Of a DNA stretch of 64,000 nt, positions 10,493 through 19,785 are shown in pieces. Made by a program: the position numbers and the translations under genes. The notes beneath the pieces are model-generated. The model did not search any database, was not told the DNA's origin, and saw only the letters and a list, made by a program, of their open reading frames with translations. How positions within the stretch are numbered: position 1 is the first letter of the stretch; each line of letters begins with the position of its first letter. The stretch is taken from positions 29,170,082 through 29,234,081 of the forward strand of contig NC_067207.1 of NCBI RefSeq assembly GCF_026262505.1. The letters run 5' to 3'. The DNA comes from Trichomonas vaginalis G3 (Eukaryota; Parabasalia; Trichomonadida; Trichomonadidae).

Positions 10493-11962
10493 TTAATAAC
10501 GGCTTTCATTAGAGGTAATAGGACAAAATTGCAAGAGAGAACTTGCTTTTTTGTTATACGAAAATCCCATGAAAGCGATATTAGCGAGATCCTCAACCTC
10601 CTTATCATGAGGAGATTTAGGCCTTGCTTCCTCTTCAGGAAGAGGTTCAAAAACATCAAAATGAGAGGTATCAAGATCACTTTCCAATGTAGGAATGCAT
10701 GGAGAAACAGAGTTGAAGAGATTGTCCCAATCTACTGAAGAAAAGAACGGATGTGATTTGATTTCCTCGAAATTAAGTCTATGATCTGCATCTGTGAGCA
10801 AACCTCTCATCAGAGAAATTGCCTCAGTCGATACAGGGGGTTTGGATGGGAATTCAAGGGTTTCCTTGAAATGAATAATTTTTGTTGCGGTCGTTCTTTG
10901 AGTTTGTGAAGAAAAAGGTGCATATCCATATATCATTTCGAACATTATAGCACCTATCGACCAATAATCGACGCTTGGGCCGTAAGGCTGCTTTAATAAT
11001 ACTTCTGGAGCAATATAATCGGTAGTTCCAACAGCTGAGCATACTTGAGCATGCCTTTCTGAAGAATGCATCTTCTGGTAATATAATCTATTGATAACTG
11101 ATTGCGGAGTACTAGAATTTCCTGATTCATTAAATGCATCAGTAATTTCATCGATAAGTTGAACAATTGGATCGCTGTAACGATCCATTTTTGTACTAAG
11201 TCCAAAATCGGTAAGTCTGACATGTCCATTTTTCGTAAGTAGTAAATTATCTGGTTTAATATCTCTGTGAATGAAACCTTGCTTGTGAACACAATTTACA
11301 GCAAGTATTGTCTCTGCTATGAGGAATCTCGTCTCTGTTTCTGTTAAAATATTTCTATTTATTAATAAAGTCATTAAATCACCGCCTGGCAAGAATTCCA
11401 TCACAAAATACAGACATCTACTATCCTGAAATGCATAGTATAACTGGACAGCCCATGGGTTATCATTTTGGACCATAAAATCTTTTTCGACAATTGTATT
11501 TAAAATTTGATTTTTTTCTACGAGTTCTTTTTTCTTTAAGACCTTCATAGCGTAAATATGTTGATCTTCCTTGTCTCGAACAAGCCATACTTCACCGAAT
11601 GATCCTCTACCTATAATTTTTAATTTTTCGAACTGCTCAACTTTGAGTGTTCTACGATTAAGTCTTTTGACAGGTACTTCTTCATCTGGAATGTGTACGT
11701 CGTTTAGTTTAGGAATGCTCATAGAACGATTTCTAACATTTTTTTGACGCATCTGCTTGTCATTGGTAAAAAAGTCCTTAAACTGCTTCTCGAGGCAATA
11801 CTTAGCCATATTGGCTTTTGCCTGTGTAATTTGTGAAGGTAACGATGAAGAATCACGCTTTGTTTTCTTTTCTAGTGTAACTGGCTGAGGGAAAGTCATT
11901 GTAAGACCATTCTCCCCAGAAACATGATCGAATTCGTTGAGATTATCAACGTTTGTTTCCAT
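10493..11962 (-). CDS. NDR/LATS-type AGC protein kinase
   Basis: A Ser/Thr kinase of the NDR branch of the AGC group, which acts with MOB co-activators in morphogenesis and cell-division control. Starting at the ATG at 11962 the protein has 489 residues. An N-terminal helical segment (about 45-80) fits the MOB-binding region. The catalytic domain starts at about 111 with the Gly loop IGRGSFGEV, ATP-binding Lys 140 (YAMKVL), HRDIKPDN at about 222 and DFG at about 242. The 75-residue stretch between DFG and VGTTDYIAPE is long, as is typical of NDR/LATS kinases. A C-terminal hydrophobic motif (FMGFSYN) is present. All key catalytic residues are intact. The longer frame upstream to 11983 begins with GTG and was not used. 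Confidence 0.88.
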   Translation of the reverse strand: METNVDNLNEFDHVSGENGLTMTFPQPVTLEKKTKRDSSSLPSQITQAKANMAKYCLEKQFKDFFTNDKQMRQKNVRNRSMSIPKLNDVHIPDEEVPVKRLNRRTLKVEQFEKLKIIGRGSFGEVWLVRDKEDQHIYAMKVLKKKELVEKNQILNTIVEKDFMVQNDNPWAVQLYYAFQDSRCLYFVMEFLPGGDLMTLLINRNILTETETRFLIAETILAVNCVHKQGFIHRDIKPDNLLLTKNGHVRLTDFGLSTKMDRYSDPIVQLIDEITDAFNESGNSSTPQSVINRLYYQKMHSSERHAQVCSAVGTTDYIAPEVLLKQPYGPSVDYWSIGAIMFEMIYGYAPFSSQTQRTTATKIIHFKETLEFPSKPPVSTEAISLMRGLLTDADHRLNFEEIKSHPFFSSVDWDNLFNSVSPCIPTLESDLDTSHFDVFEPLPEEEARPKSPHDKEVEDLANIAFMGFSYNKKASSLLQFCPITSNESRY

Positions 11963-12358
11963 ATCTCCTTGTGCTAGCAACACTTTAATTTAGAAAATCT
12001 TTGGATTTAGGGGTACGATAAAATTGTAAACATGGATATAAAAAATAAAACTGGAAATTATAAAAATATCTTATGATAGTATGTAGTGCATAAAATGATA
12101 TAAAATTTGAAAGATTTCAAAGACAATTTTCAAAATTTTCTGTTATTGTCATTGGATACAGAACGAACTATCAACTTAGTTATAGCTTACAAAAATCAAT
12201 CATTTTGTAATTCAATGAGGTAAATAACCTCGATAATGAAATTCTGATTTCAAAAACTTATGATTATGCAAATGCTTTGTAGATAGAACAAATATGTAAA
12301 CAATATTTAGCAAAAATATACAAACAAAAGAGTAATATAAGGAAACTATGCAATAAAA
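11963..12358. other. Intergenic, no feature seen
   Basis: AT-rich spacer upstream of the kinase and downstream of the mucin-like gene, both on the minus strand. No recognisable element. Confidence 0.4.
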
Positions 12359-12922
12359 TTAAAGTTCGACATCAGCTAGAAGTGGTGCCATAGCATCACC
12401 AAATTGAGAAAATATGAATATCAATGCTACAGCAGCTATAACAAGTACTACACCACCGAAGATTATTAGAAATAGCGTAAATACAGGCGAAGAGTCAGGA
12501 TACTGAATAGGGTTAAACGTAATAATTGGTGTTTGAGATTCTGTTGGTGTATTTGCAGGTGTTGTTTCAGCAGGTGTCGGAATTAAACTTATTGACGGTG
12601 ATGGAGAAATGCTTCTAGAAGGGCTGATAGTTCGAGAAGGAGATGGTGTTGATTCAGTAGGAGAAGGAGTTCTTGGTGTTGGTGTAGCTGTAGGAGTTGG
12701 ATGAAGGGAAGCTGTAGGAGTTGGTGGAGGTGTTTCTATATCTTCAGATGATGAAGATGATGATGAAGACGAAGACGATGAAGAATCATCCAAAGATTCA
12801 TCGGCTAATATCTTATATTGCGGGCCAAAATGATCGTTGTTTAATGTAGCACCATACTTATAGTTAGGTGCGCTATAATTATCCCATGTTTCTAAAGATT
12901 TTATAAAGAAAAGAATAAGCAT
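12359..12922 (-). CDS. Mucin-like single-pass membrane protein
   Basis: From the first true ATG (12922) the protein has 187 residues: a short hydrophobic N-terminus (MLILFFIKSLETW) that may be a signal peptide, then a soluble segment, a run of 13 Ser, and a long Pro/Thr/Ser-rich stalk (about 65-140, TPTATPTPRTPSP-type repeats). A strong transmembrane helix follows (FTLFLIIFGGVVLVIAAVALIFIF, split here for length: FTLFLIIFGG then VVLVIAAVALIF), with a short acidic tail. The layout is that of a heavily O-glycosylated type I surface protein. Function and ligand are unknown. The hydrophobic part would be longer if the upstream GTG at 12958 or an unseen upstream exon were used, so the N-terminus is uncertain. 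Confidence 0.6.
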   Translation of the reverse strand: MLILFFIKSLETWDNYSAPNYKYGATLNNDHFGPQYKILADESLDDSSSSSSSSSSSSSEDIETPPPTPTASLHPTPTATPTPRTPSPTESTPSPSRTISPSRSISPSPSISLIPTPAETTPANTPTESQTPIITFNPIQYPDSSPVFTLFLIIFGGVVLVIAAVALIFIFSQFGDAMAPLLADVEL

Positions 12923-12959
12923 TCCAAAAATTATTAAACGTTCATCATTCAATTTCACT

Positions 12960-13942
12960 TCTAAGCGCGAAACAAAATTCTGCTTTATCCAATTGTTAAA
13001 TCAGAACAAGTCAATATATGTAACTGTTATACAATGATACATTGTACTCGTTGACATGCAATCCTCATAAATTCAGTTTTTCGAAATTTATAGTTCCACA
13101 TATCTTGAATTCAAAGCAATGTTTTTACCACTTCTCAAAATACCACAATATTAGAAAGTTTAAACATTACTATTGAGAATTACAGTCCCTATTCAACCCA
13201 AAAAAAATTTATCCAGTTTCCTATAGCATTTATTTGTTTTTACAATGATTTTTAGTATACATTTAAGCATTAATCGTTAGTGTTCGAGAATTCAATGGAT
13301 TTCTTGTAAGCTAATTTACAGAATATTTACTGAGTGAATATATGACAATGATGACTACCTATAAGACACTAGTAAAGTTCACCCTTGCCACGATTTACTG
13401 TCGAATTACAATTTATAGAAAATGTTATGACTCTTATTGAATAAAACTATCTTTTTCTTGATTTGCATCCAAATTTCTACTATTCTCATTTAATATAATG
13501 AAATATAACTTTCAATGAAAATAAATTTTTTATTGATTAACAAGTTGAGACAAATTTGGCAAAAAAATTGCATAACAACAGAGAAAAGCTAATTCAATAT
13601 GCATACATAAACATTATGTACAGCTATTTATAATATTTAAAGATCAACTTAAATTCATCCTGGGAAAAATAATTGCCATTTTTGCATCTACAGATATGAT
13701 TTATATAGTTTTAAATCAATGGTTAATATAATGAAGGTCCCGTATATTATATTCATCTTCTAGAATCTGCTTTTATGAAGTTGTCATGCGATTTCACGAA
13801 GAAATTTGTCATCATGGAATTAATTAATATTTCTCTCACCAAAAATTATGCAAAAAAGCCATCCATATAGCGAGAACATCAAGTACTAGAGTTCCTGAGA
13901 TATATGTACTTTATTCACATCAAATTGAGCAAGTCATATATA
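12960..13942. other. Long intergenic stretch, nothing recognised
   Basis: Nearly 1 kb without an ORF of note, RNA gene or clear repeat. Base composition is slightly less AT-rich than the spacer after 14703. Confidence 0.4.
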
Positions 13943-14701
13943 AACTGCTTGCCCTAAGGTGGATAATAGTCAAATTTTTTTTTACATTTTTAGTGAGCGG
14001 AACAGAGACACAACACGCTTTGAAATCACAAGATGCATGGCTTAAATGATTAGAGATCCAATAATATTGCATCTCTTTATGCTCAAACAGATCCTATTCT
14101 GAATTACCCGAAAATATTGCAACCGTTATGCATTGCTACCAAATTTCTCTACTGTCCACTTAACATACTCATGCTAGGAACTCCAAATTCTCCAATTATT
14201 TACTCTAAAAACTTATAAACGTTCATCCAAATCAAGCAGAATTTCTCCTCGAACAGACATTGCAGAAACTTACGAATAAGTAATTGTTAGTCATATCAAA
14301 TGATGCTCCTTTTCAGCTACTTGTTTCTCTTATAATTGTTCTCATTAGTAAATCATAACTTTAACTTTTGGAGTTTTCTCCAAAAATAGATACTACCCAT
14401 ATATCCGAGCTACCTGGATGCTAGTTTTCTTATATCTCGGATAGTGTGAAAAATTTAATTATAATATCTCATAATTTCCATTTAATGAGTTATATCAAAA
14501 ATCCACTCCGTCATTTCGATTTTTTAGGTCTTTCTGGACCTTGCTGCATTATTTATTTTTATCTATTTTGTTTTGTTGTTTCTAAATAAATTATTTAAGT
14601 TGGACGAAAGGTGGACAATAGTATTGAATATGAAAAGGTGGTTATTTTTGAGAGAACTCATTGAATTCCTTTCAATATTGTCCACCTTAGGGCAAGCAGT
14701 T
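13943..14701. mobile_element. Non-autonomous inverted-repeat element with TA flanks (759 bp)
   Basis: The ends are inverted repeats of about 26 bases: AACTGCTTGCCCTAAGGTGG at 13943 and its complement CCACCTTAGGGCAAGCAGTT ending at 14701, with one or two differences inside. Both ends abut TA (13941-13942 and 14702-14703), as expected of a Tc1/mariner-type TA duplication, although TA is common in this DNA. No coding potential is seen inside, so the element would depend on a transposase encoded elsewhere. Confidence 0.7.
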
Positions 14702-14780
14702 TAATAAAAAATATTAAAAAAATATAAATAAAAAATAAAAATGTTTTTATTCATCCTTCGATGGTCTTGGATAACATGTT

Positions 14781-14804
14781 CTGTTGCATGCTAAGTTCGG
14801 TCAA
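14781..14804 (+). repeat. Left terminal inverted repeat of the DDE transposon
   Basis: Twenty-four bases, exact complement of 18236-18259. Confidence 0.8.
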
Positions 14805-15017
14805 CGATATGAATTGAGGGGAAATTAATCATCGAGGAAGTACGATTATGTAAAGTAAAAAAATGTTGTGGGATTTTTAATATTGTATATAATTTTATAA
14901 TAAAATTTTTGTGAGACATTTTAAGAAGCACATATAATTTTTTAAATTTAAAAATTAAAGTAGTGTTGAATGAATTTATTGATTAATTTAATACGGATAT
15001 TTCTCAAAATTGTAATA

Positions 15018-16259
15018 AACAGAAATTCATCAAAAGTGACAGCTCTCAATTTTTTGACATTTGTAAATTCTAAATTGAATGAGAAAAATGAAATAATACT
15101 AAGCATAATACAATATTCTAGATTTAATTATAATTAGGAAAAGTTAGTTTTGAAAGTACTTTTCATAGGCATATAGAATGAAATCTTCTGAAAAATAATA
15201 TCACATAAACTCATATTATTTTCTAATATATAACTATTTTATATAAAAATCAAATTCAATGATCTTAAAAGCGAAGGATAAACTCAAAATTTACGAATAT
15301 AATGAGTGGGAATATAATGCTTATCTATCATAAAACCATATGAAATATCAATTTTTGCTTTACGCCTAATTTTTGACGACAATTAGCAAAAAATGTTAAA
15401 TGTTAACACTCAGTCCATTTGAATATGAAAAATAAAATTGACTTTGATTAAATGTTTTTATTTATCATGCAATTCTTCTTGCGACCAAAGATTTGAATAA
15501 AATTTCAAAAAATAAGATAGCTTAAAAAGTAATATACGGTAGTGTTTACTAATAGATGAATAGTATATAAATTCTATTAAAATGGATTTGATCCAAAAAA
15601 ATATCTAAAATTTGATCATAAATAAAATCGTTTTAAATTACTTCTTCATTTAAATTATAACAATTATTTTTGGTTTTATATTTTTTTGGATCAAATCCAT
15701 TTTAATAGAATTTATATACTATTCATCTATTAGTAAACACTACCGTATATTACTTTTTAAGCTATCTTATTTTTTGAAATTTTATTCAAATCTTTGGTCG
15801 CAAGAAGAATTGCATGATAAATAAAAACATTTAATCAAAGTCAATTTTATTTTTCATATTCAAATGGACTGAGTGTTAACATTTAACATTTTTTGCTAAT
15901 TGTCGTCAAAAATTAGGCGTAAAGCAAAAATTGATATTTCATATGGTTTTTATGATAGATAAGCATTATATTCCCACTCATTATATTCGTAAATTTTGAG
16001 GTTTATCCTTCGCTTTTAAGATCATTGAATTTGATTTTTATATAAAATAGTTATATATTAGAAAATAATATGAGTTTATGTGATATTATTTTTCAGAAGA
16101 TTTTGTGTTCTTCTTCAAAATTCTATTTTTTTTTATTAAAAAGAATCTTTACAAAATATACATTTACTTTAATTAATATTTAAAAACATGCTCTATCAAA
16201 AGTTCCAAAAATTCAATATTTTAGCTTTTCTGAGGTGTCACTTTTGATGAATTTCTGTT
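15018..16259. mobile_element. Foldback element with 425-base inverted arms
   Basis: Outer inverted repeats read AACAGAAATTCATCAAAAGT from 15018 and the complement ending at 16259; both ends abut TA (15016-15017 and 16260-16261). Inside, 15181-15604 and 15678-16103 are inverted copies of each other and nearly identical by eye, around a spacer of about 73 bases. The whole element could fold into one long hairpin. No ORF. It is nested in the DDE transposon, and the high arm identity suggests a young structure or ongoing arm conversion. Confidence 0.8.
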
Positions 16260-16461
16260 TACAACAAAATTAATCAAAAATAGGTTTTCAGAGAACTTTT
16301 GAGATATCTTTTCAAAATGTCTTTTTGAAAATATATAAGTATTATATCAAATTGAAAAAAGGTATTTATCAAAATTCTAAATTCTTCATAAAAAATAACT
16401 TTTCAGAGGATTGTGATTTTGAAAGCATGAGTAATAAGTAAAAAATATCTACGATTTTAAT

Positions 16462-16894
16462 GAGGGAATTGTTCCTTATGAGGTATACATTATAACTATA
16501 TACCTCATAAGGAACAATTCCCTCTTGATAGCTGGGAAACTTTCTCTGAATAACTTATCATTTGGAGAAAGTTTCCCAGCTATCTATTAGAAACTAAAGG
16601 CTGTGAGGCACTAATATATAATCAGTGCCTCATAGCCTTTAGTTTCTTATTAAAAACGAGAAAACTTGTTCGAAATGATAAACAATTTCGAACAAGTTTT
16701 CTCGTTTTAAGGAGAGGAATTGTTCCTTATGAGGTATACATATAACTATATACCTCATAAGGAACAATTCTTTCTTTAAATGGGAGAAACTTTGTCCGAA
16801 TGTTAAACTATTCGGACAAAGTTTCTCCCATTTGTAGTGGAGATGGAAGGCTTTGAGGTATATTATATTAATATGTACCCCAAAGCCTTCCATC
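16462..16894. repeat. Array of seven consecutive hairpins of three sequence types
   Basis: Seven separate inverted repeats follow each other with gaps of only 2-8 bases: 16462-16524, 16527-16584, 16591-16645, 16653-16708, 16717-16770, 16778-16833 and 16842-16894. Stems are 19-26 bp, perfect or with one mismatch or small bulge, and loops are 8-18 bases. Types by sequence: A (GAATTGTTCCTTATGAGGTA) in hairpins 1 and 5; B (GGGAGAAACTTTGTCCGAAT-like) in 2, 4 and 6; C (GGAAGGCTTTGAGGTA-like) in 3 and 7. The order is A-B-C-B-A-B-C. The array ends 79 bases from the transposase stop codon. Confidence 0.9.
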
Positions 16895-16973
16895 TTTATT
16901 GTACAATTTAAAAATTCAGGAAAAATGTAATAAGATTTTTATAAAAATTAAGCGTTTATTCGTAATTGTGTAT

Positions 16974-17947
16974 TCAATGGTTCGGTATTTCTTTGATTTC
17001 GAAGTGTCCATCAATCATAACTCTCCAAAATGGCGTTTCACCCTGTTTCCAATGTGGTGTCTCATTGTAACACTCTTCTGGAGTCATGGGGCGAAAACCC
17101 TTTTTGGGAAGGGTTTTATGTGGTACTGAGTTGTAATTTTTCCTGAATTTATCAAGAAATTCTTGAATTTGTTTTGCATTTGAAGACCGGCCGACATTTC
17201 TTTCAAGAGACGGCCAGAGCCTTTCAATCTTGCCGTTCTGGCGCGGCATATGGGGGAGAGTGTGGCGGATTTGAATGTTGTTTCGCATGAGCCAATTATA
17301 AAATTGGCCCATATTCTCTCCCCCGTTGTCGGACCAGAAAAAAAATGGCTTTTGATATAAGCCAATCGTTTCTTCGGCAACTCTTGTTGTAGATTCGGAA
17401 TATTTATTTGGCAAAATTTTTAAAGCCAACAAAAACCGAGATTTATCGTCTATTATACCATAAACAGGTAACCTCTGTGAACCGTATAAAAAATGAACAT
17501 CTCCATGCCATATGGTATCAGGTTTTGTTGCTTCATATGGCGTATAATATTTTTGAGGGGGCATGTCACTTTTTGGTTCTTTGATCTCCAAAATACTGTA
17601 AATTCTTCTGAGTTTATTGTAGGAAACTGAATAAACATTTTGATCCATGTTTAAACGCCAAAACATCTTTTGGATTCCGCACTTATATTCCTGAAATTTT
17701 TGGAGAACATATTGCAAATTTTCAGGAGTAATATCATCTGGTGCCGGACCAGGTTTAACGTTTGGGGCGTTAAATTTGCATTTGTGTATGCTGCTTTAAG
17801 TGTGTTTTTCGAAATTGATCTAAATTCACACTTCATTTCATCCTCGTATGGAACTCGCTTACACGCAATTAAATAATTGAGTTCGCGAGATTCAAGTTTT
17901 TCGCGTGTTTGAATTAACCACCAAGAAGGAATGGTTGGTCTACTCAT
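16974..17947 (-). pseudogene. Integrase-core (DDE) transposase with one frameshift
   Basis: Transposase of the 3.5 kb element. The first true ATG is at 17947 (MSRPTIPSWWLIQTREKLES). An N-terminal helical, DNA-binding-like part runs to about residue 60. One frame change near 17770 separates it from the rest, which contains a helical linker and the integrase core: IWHGDVHFLYG (first Asp), FFWSDNGGEN (second Asp) and MPRQNGKIERLWPSLERN (catalytic Glu). About 320 residues in all. Catalytic residues are kept, so the gene died recently or the shift is a sequencing error. It lies 18 bases short of an AT-rich spacer that ends in the right terminal repeat. Confidence 0.8.
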
Positions 17948-18235
17948 AATAAAAAATGAAAAGCCAAATTTTCTCAAAAAGTTAAGTAGGACCAATTTTT
18001 TATAAAAAAATCCAATTCCATTATGAATGTTAATTAATTTATATAATTATTGAATAAAAAATTTTCTTTGAGATTATGAAAAGTTCTTTGAAAAGTTATT
18101 TTTTCTCATTTTTAAATATTGTATTAGCCTATTTATTTATAATCCAAATTAAATAACTTTAAATTCAATATTTAAAGAATAATTTTGAAGGAATTGAGTT
18201 ACTTTCCCCGACGATAAAATTGAGAGGTTTACATT

Positions 18236-18259
18236 TTGACCGAACTTAGCATGCAACAG
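18236..18259 (-). repeat. Right terminal inverted repeat of the DDE transposon
   Basis: Exact complement of 14781-14804. The stop codon and last codons of the kinase gene (18246-19724) fall in it. Confidence 0.8.
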
Positions 18260-19724
18260 TTCTTGTATTTATGAAATCGTAGAACTTATCAAGGGTGATT
18301 CGATCGAAGTCAAAACTATTATCCAAATAATAGATAATGTCGCCAAGAGTGTAATCACAATAATAAAATCCCTTCTCTCTTGCTTTGTTGATCATTTCAA
18401 CTGTTCCGTATTCTTTTTGCTCAAGGTCATAAATTTTTGCACAGTAATCTTCGTACTTTTTCTTTTCAGTATCAGTTAAATATTGGACAATATTATCGAT
18501 TTCTTTTTGAATTTGTTTGGGAGTCCATCTGTCTTTTGGTTCTTGTTTCCAGCAATTAGAAATGATATTTGCCAAAGCTTTATCATGTTCATGTTCAAGG
18601 AACTCTTTATCATAGATTAAATCCTCATCTCTAACGCCAATTTTAATTAATTCGATCAATATTGGTTCGATGTTATTTCTAATAAGCTCACCATAACATT
18701 GATCAAGATCGATTTTCATGGATAAGATTTTTTGTGTAGTTTCATCCAATGATCTGTATTCTTCAATTTGTTGTCTGATTTTTTCTTTTGTATGTTGTTC
18801 AGCTAAATTCATTACATACAAATGCATTGATGCTTTTGTATCATCATTATAGGTGTTAAATATATTCAATGCAAGATGACCTTTGTTTGGATGTTCTGAT
18901 ATCAAATCTTCTAACTCCTCATTTCTTTTCAAGTAATAATTAACTCCTCTTTTTGTTTTTTGTATTAATCTTTTTAACTTTTTTTCTTTATCTTTTTGTT
19001 TATTTTCATCATCTTCTTGTTCATCTTCATCGTCTTCTTGTTCATCAACTTCTTCTACATGATATTCTTTAGGTATAAATTGAAAGATGCCATCGAGATT
19101 GTTGTAGACATCATCGAAAGGAGCTTTGCCTGTCAGCATGTTGAAAATGATGCTTCCGAATGAGAAAATGTCGGATGCGCATTCTCTTTTCATTTCAAAA
19201 ATTTCTGGAGCTGCAAAACGAATTGTTCCGTGGTAAGGGCTTTGTGTCATTGAAATTCTTGTTGTCATATCATCCCAATCAAGAATGTGAGGTATAAAGT
19301 TTGCGTCGATAACGATATTGCCTGGTTTCAAGTCACGATGTTTGATTCCTTTCTTTCCCATCTTTTTCAGTTGAAGGTTAAGAGCCGTAATTATTTCAAT
19401 GATGTATAGGAGTCTAATACGCTTATGGTCTCTTAAAAGCCTCTCTAATGTGACGCCTGGAATGTAGTCCATTAAAACCCAATCAAAAGGTTCTCCTGGA
19501 TGCTTAACTGAAGTATCGAAATATTTTGGTGCAAGTGGGATTTGAAATCCTTCCATTTCTTCAAAGACTTTTTCAATCTTTTGTCCTGATGAATTGAAAT
19601 ATTTTTTTAATACTTGAAATTTATCTCCGATTTTAAGGACGAAGCATTTCCCATATGCTCCTGAGTTAGATTCCCAGATCATATCCGCCTTCTCATCCAG
19701 ACAGGTTCCCGGCTTTACTTCCAT
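18246..19724 (-). CDS. Protein kinase with atypical DWD metal-binding motif
   Basis: A 492-residue protein with an N-terminal kinase domain (about 15-215) and a long C-terminal region. Visible motifs: a weak Gly loop (SNSGAYGKC, 19-27), ATP-binding Lys in QVLKKYF (about 40), HRDLKPGN at 129, then LDWDDM at about 148 where DFG is expected (Phe and Gly replaced by Trp and Asp), and AAPEIF at 171. The HRD Asp and the first Asp of DFG are kept, so activity is possible. An acidic low-complexity insert (EQEDDEDEQEDDEN) lies at about 222-240, and the rest is helical. The last codons and stop are inside the terminal repeat of the neighbouring transposon, so the native C-terminus may have been replaced. 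Confidence 0.75.
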   Translation of the reverse strand: MEVKPGTCLDEKADMIWESNSGAYGKCFVLKIGDKFQVLKKYFNSSGQKIEKVFEEMEGFQIPLAPKYFDTSVKHPGEPFDWVLMDYIPGVTLERLLRDHKRIRLLYIIEIITALNLQLKKMGKKGIKHRDLKPGNIVIDANFIPHILDWDDMTTRISMTQSPYHGTIRFAAPEIFEMKRECASDIFSFGSIIFNMLTGKAPFDDVYNNLDGIFQFIPKEYHVEEVDEQEDDEDEQEDDENKQKDKEKKLKRLIQKTKRGVNYYLKRNEELEDLISEHPNKGHLALNIFNTYNDDTKASMHLYVMNLAEQHTKEKIRQQIEEYRSLDETTQKILSMKIDLDQCYGELIRNNIEPILIELIKIGVRDEDLIYDKEFLEHEHDKALANIISNCWKQEPKDRWTPKQIQKEIDNIVQYLTDTEKKKYEDYCAKIYDLEQKEYGTVEMINKAREKGFYYCDYTLGDIIYYLDNSFDFDRITLDKFYDFINTRTVAC

Positions 19725-19785
19725 TTAAATATTAGTCAAAAAAACTTTCTTGACATGTGAAGTGTTTTATAAAATGATATCACAG

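Larger units (their letters stand above)
14781..18259 (-). mobile_element. DDE (rve-type) DNA transposon, 3.5 kb, with nested foldback element
   Basis: Inverted terminal repeats: CTGTTGCATGCTAAGTTCGG(TCAA) at 14781-14804 and its exact complement at 18236-18259. Weaker similarity continues inward (ATCATCGAGGAAGTA versus ATCGTCGGGGAAAGTA). Inside are a DDE transposase gene on the minus strand (16974-17947), a seven-hairpin array (16462-16894) and a foldback element (15018-16259) that looks like a later insertion. Without the foldback the element would be about 2.2 kb. I see no clear target duplication. The family is not settled; the transposase resembles integrase-core proteins such as IS3-like eukaryotic elements rather than mariner. 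Confidence 0.75.

Noticed and set aside
11963-11983. Longer N-terminus of the NDR-type kinase
   Set aside because: That frame opens with GTG; the first ATG is 11962. The same reasoning moved the starts at 12958, 17995, 26563, 31078, 44123 and 53225.
16462-16894. Hairpins as bacterial-type terminators, tRNAs or microRNA precursors
   Set aside because: No T-tract after the stems, no cloverleaf, and stems of seven neighbours in one eukaryotic transposon do not fit any of these; kept as an unexplained array instead.
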